In this document: positions 63,391 to 64,000 of the stretch, one piece after another
Numbering within the stretch: the stretch's first letter is position 1
How the letters are laid out: each line of letters begins with the position of its first letter
NCBI RefSeq assembly: GCF_022129445.1
Contig: NZ_JADQAQ010000023.1
Location: forward strand, 1 to 64,000
Length of the DNA: 64,000 bases
Direction: 5' to 3'
Origin: Photobacterium sp. Ph5
Lineage (GTDB): Bacteria > Pseudomonadota > Gammaproteobacteria > Enterobacterales > Vibrionaceae
The notes under the pieces: generated by a model
Databases searched by the model: none
The model's input: the letters and a program-made list of their open reading frames with translations, nothing else
What the model was told of the DNA's origin: nothing
Translations under genes and position numbers: made by a program

Positions 63391-63401
63391 AAAAAGAAAA
63401 C

Positions 63402-64000
63402 ATGTCAGGTATAATCAAACTTAATTATTACAATGGTAATCAACCGCAACACCTACGTAATGTACCTATTATTTACCCTTCAATTTTCTGGATTCAACAG
63501 GGGAATAAACAACTGCATTGGCAAAATGACTGGATCAACTTCAATAGCCATAACTGGCTTTTGGCGCACGGTCATACAGCATTAACTTTTATTAATAATC
63601 CTAATCAAACCCAATTCTTCTCAACCCAACTGAGTTTTTTGATCCGTCCAACGGATGAGCAAATCCAACAATCGCTCGAAAATCAGAAAGATGGTTTAAC
63701 ACCTGAATATAGCCTCGACGGTACTGCAAAATACTTATGGCAAAGTATTATAACAATGCCAAAAGATATTGAGCGCAATGTGCAAACACATATTGTTAAT
63801 GCATTATTTGAGCACCTTGCTAACAGTGGTTATCTTCATCAGTTATTTTCAATGCGAAATTTGAGTTGGCGAGATAAGTTAACCCAATACTTTAATGATG
63901 ATCCCAAAGCCAATCACTCAATTGAATCGGTCTGTGATCATTTCGGATTAAGTAAATCGACATTAATTAGACGCTTAAAAGAAGAGAATACTCAATTTAG
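63402..64000 (+). CDS. AraC-family transcriptional regulator (3' end outside the window)
   Basis: The frame is open from ATG 63402 to the window end, giving 199 residues without a stop. The N-terminal part is a divergent sensing domain (LNYYNGNQPQHLRNVPIIYP, then WLLAHGHTALTFINNP). The visible first helix-turn-helix is HSIESVCDHFGLSKSTLIRRL (broken: HSIESVCDHFGL at about 185 of the frame's coding order), typical of AraC/XylS. The second motif lies beyond the window. It follows the PEBP gene. Confidence 0.82.
   Translation, partial: MSGIIKLNYYNGNQPQHLRNVPIIYPSIFWIQQGNKQLHWQNDWINFNSHNWLLAHGHTALTFINNPNQTQFFSTQLSFLIRPTDEQIQQSLENQKDGLTPEYSLDGTAKYLWQSIITMPKDIERNVQTHIVNALFEHLANSGYLHQLFSMRNLSWRDKLTQYFNDDPKANHSIESVCDHFGLSKSTLIRRLKEENTQF

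Overview
The window is AT-rich gammaproteobacterial DNA that reads like a Vibrionaceae chromosome, most likely Photobacterium or a close relative. The family signs are the DUF3404 sensor kinase/DUF2861 set (VxrABC) directly after pntAB, a CSS-motif EAL protein, a PF10115 HlyU-like protein, an extra RpoS-like sigma factor, a GlyGly-CTERM trypsin-like protease and a ravA-viaA pair. pntAB-vxrABC, nadE and ravA lie on the second chromosome of Vibrio cholerae as I recall, so this may be chromosome II, but that is inference. I saw no rRNA, tRNA, CRISPR array, insertion sequence or origin.

Layout. 0-5.3 kb: a lipoprotein, a CDF cation transporter, an unlisted 34-residue membrane peptide, a c-di-GMP phosphodiesterase and nagZ. 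5.6-11.3 kb: a DUF1097 membrane protein, a siroheme synthase with a shrunken methyltransferase tail, a surface serine protease, a DUF5718 protein, sseA and an orphan PstS. 11.6-19.7 kb: ravA-viaA, a glutamate-receptor-channel-like protein, an NfeD protease-slipin pair and rlmF. 20.1-32.8 kb: a probable light-response region. 33-38.3 kb: an OLD-family nuclease, glyoxalase I, a 5'-nucleotidase and a BASS permease. 38.5-50.2 kb: two small proteins, pntAB, vxrABC, nnrS, yoaH, a small alarmone hydrolase, nadE and a nadD-like gene. 50.2-58.4 kb: regulators, an acyltransferase, chrA, a DUF1439 lipoprotein, an RpoS-like sigma factor and mntH. 58.5-64 kb: a more accessory-looking stretch with a tyrosine recombinase, secreted or unknown proteins, dinI, a PEBP-family protein and a truncated AraC gene.

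The most interesting unit is 20.1-32.8 kb. A MerR regulator of the CarH/LitR type, whose degenerate cobalamin domain has lost the Trp-x9-Glu-His signature, heads a tightly packed ten-gene operon: photolyase, NTF2-like, SDR, FAD oxidase, DUF1365, cyclopropane-fatty-acid-synthase-like methylase, DUF2878, chalcone-isomerase-like and DUF3833. Two operators of the form TRTACA-N12-TGTACA sit in its promoter, and a third precedes the first of two tandem DUF523-DUF1722 (YbgA-like) genes 4 kb upstream. The set looks like a light-induced DNA-repair and membrane-lipid-modification regulon. In other bacteria similar lipid genes answer to the singlet-oxygen sigma factor/ChrR system.

Other regulatory sites read from the sequence are a strong NsrR-like operator overlapping a perfect -10 box before nnrS, two abutting LexA-like boxes before dinI, and a Fur/Mur-like box before mntH.
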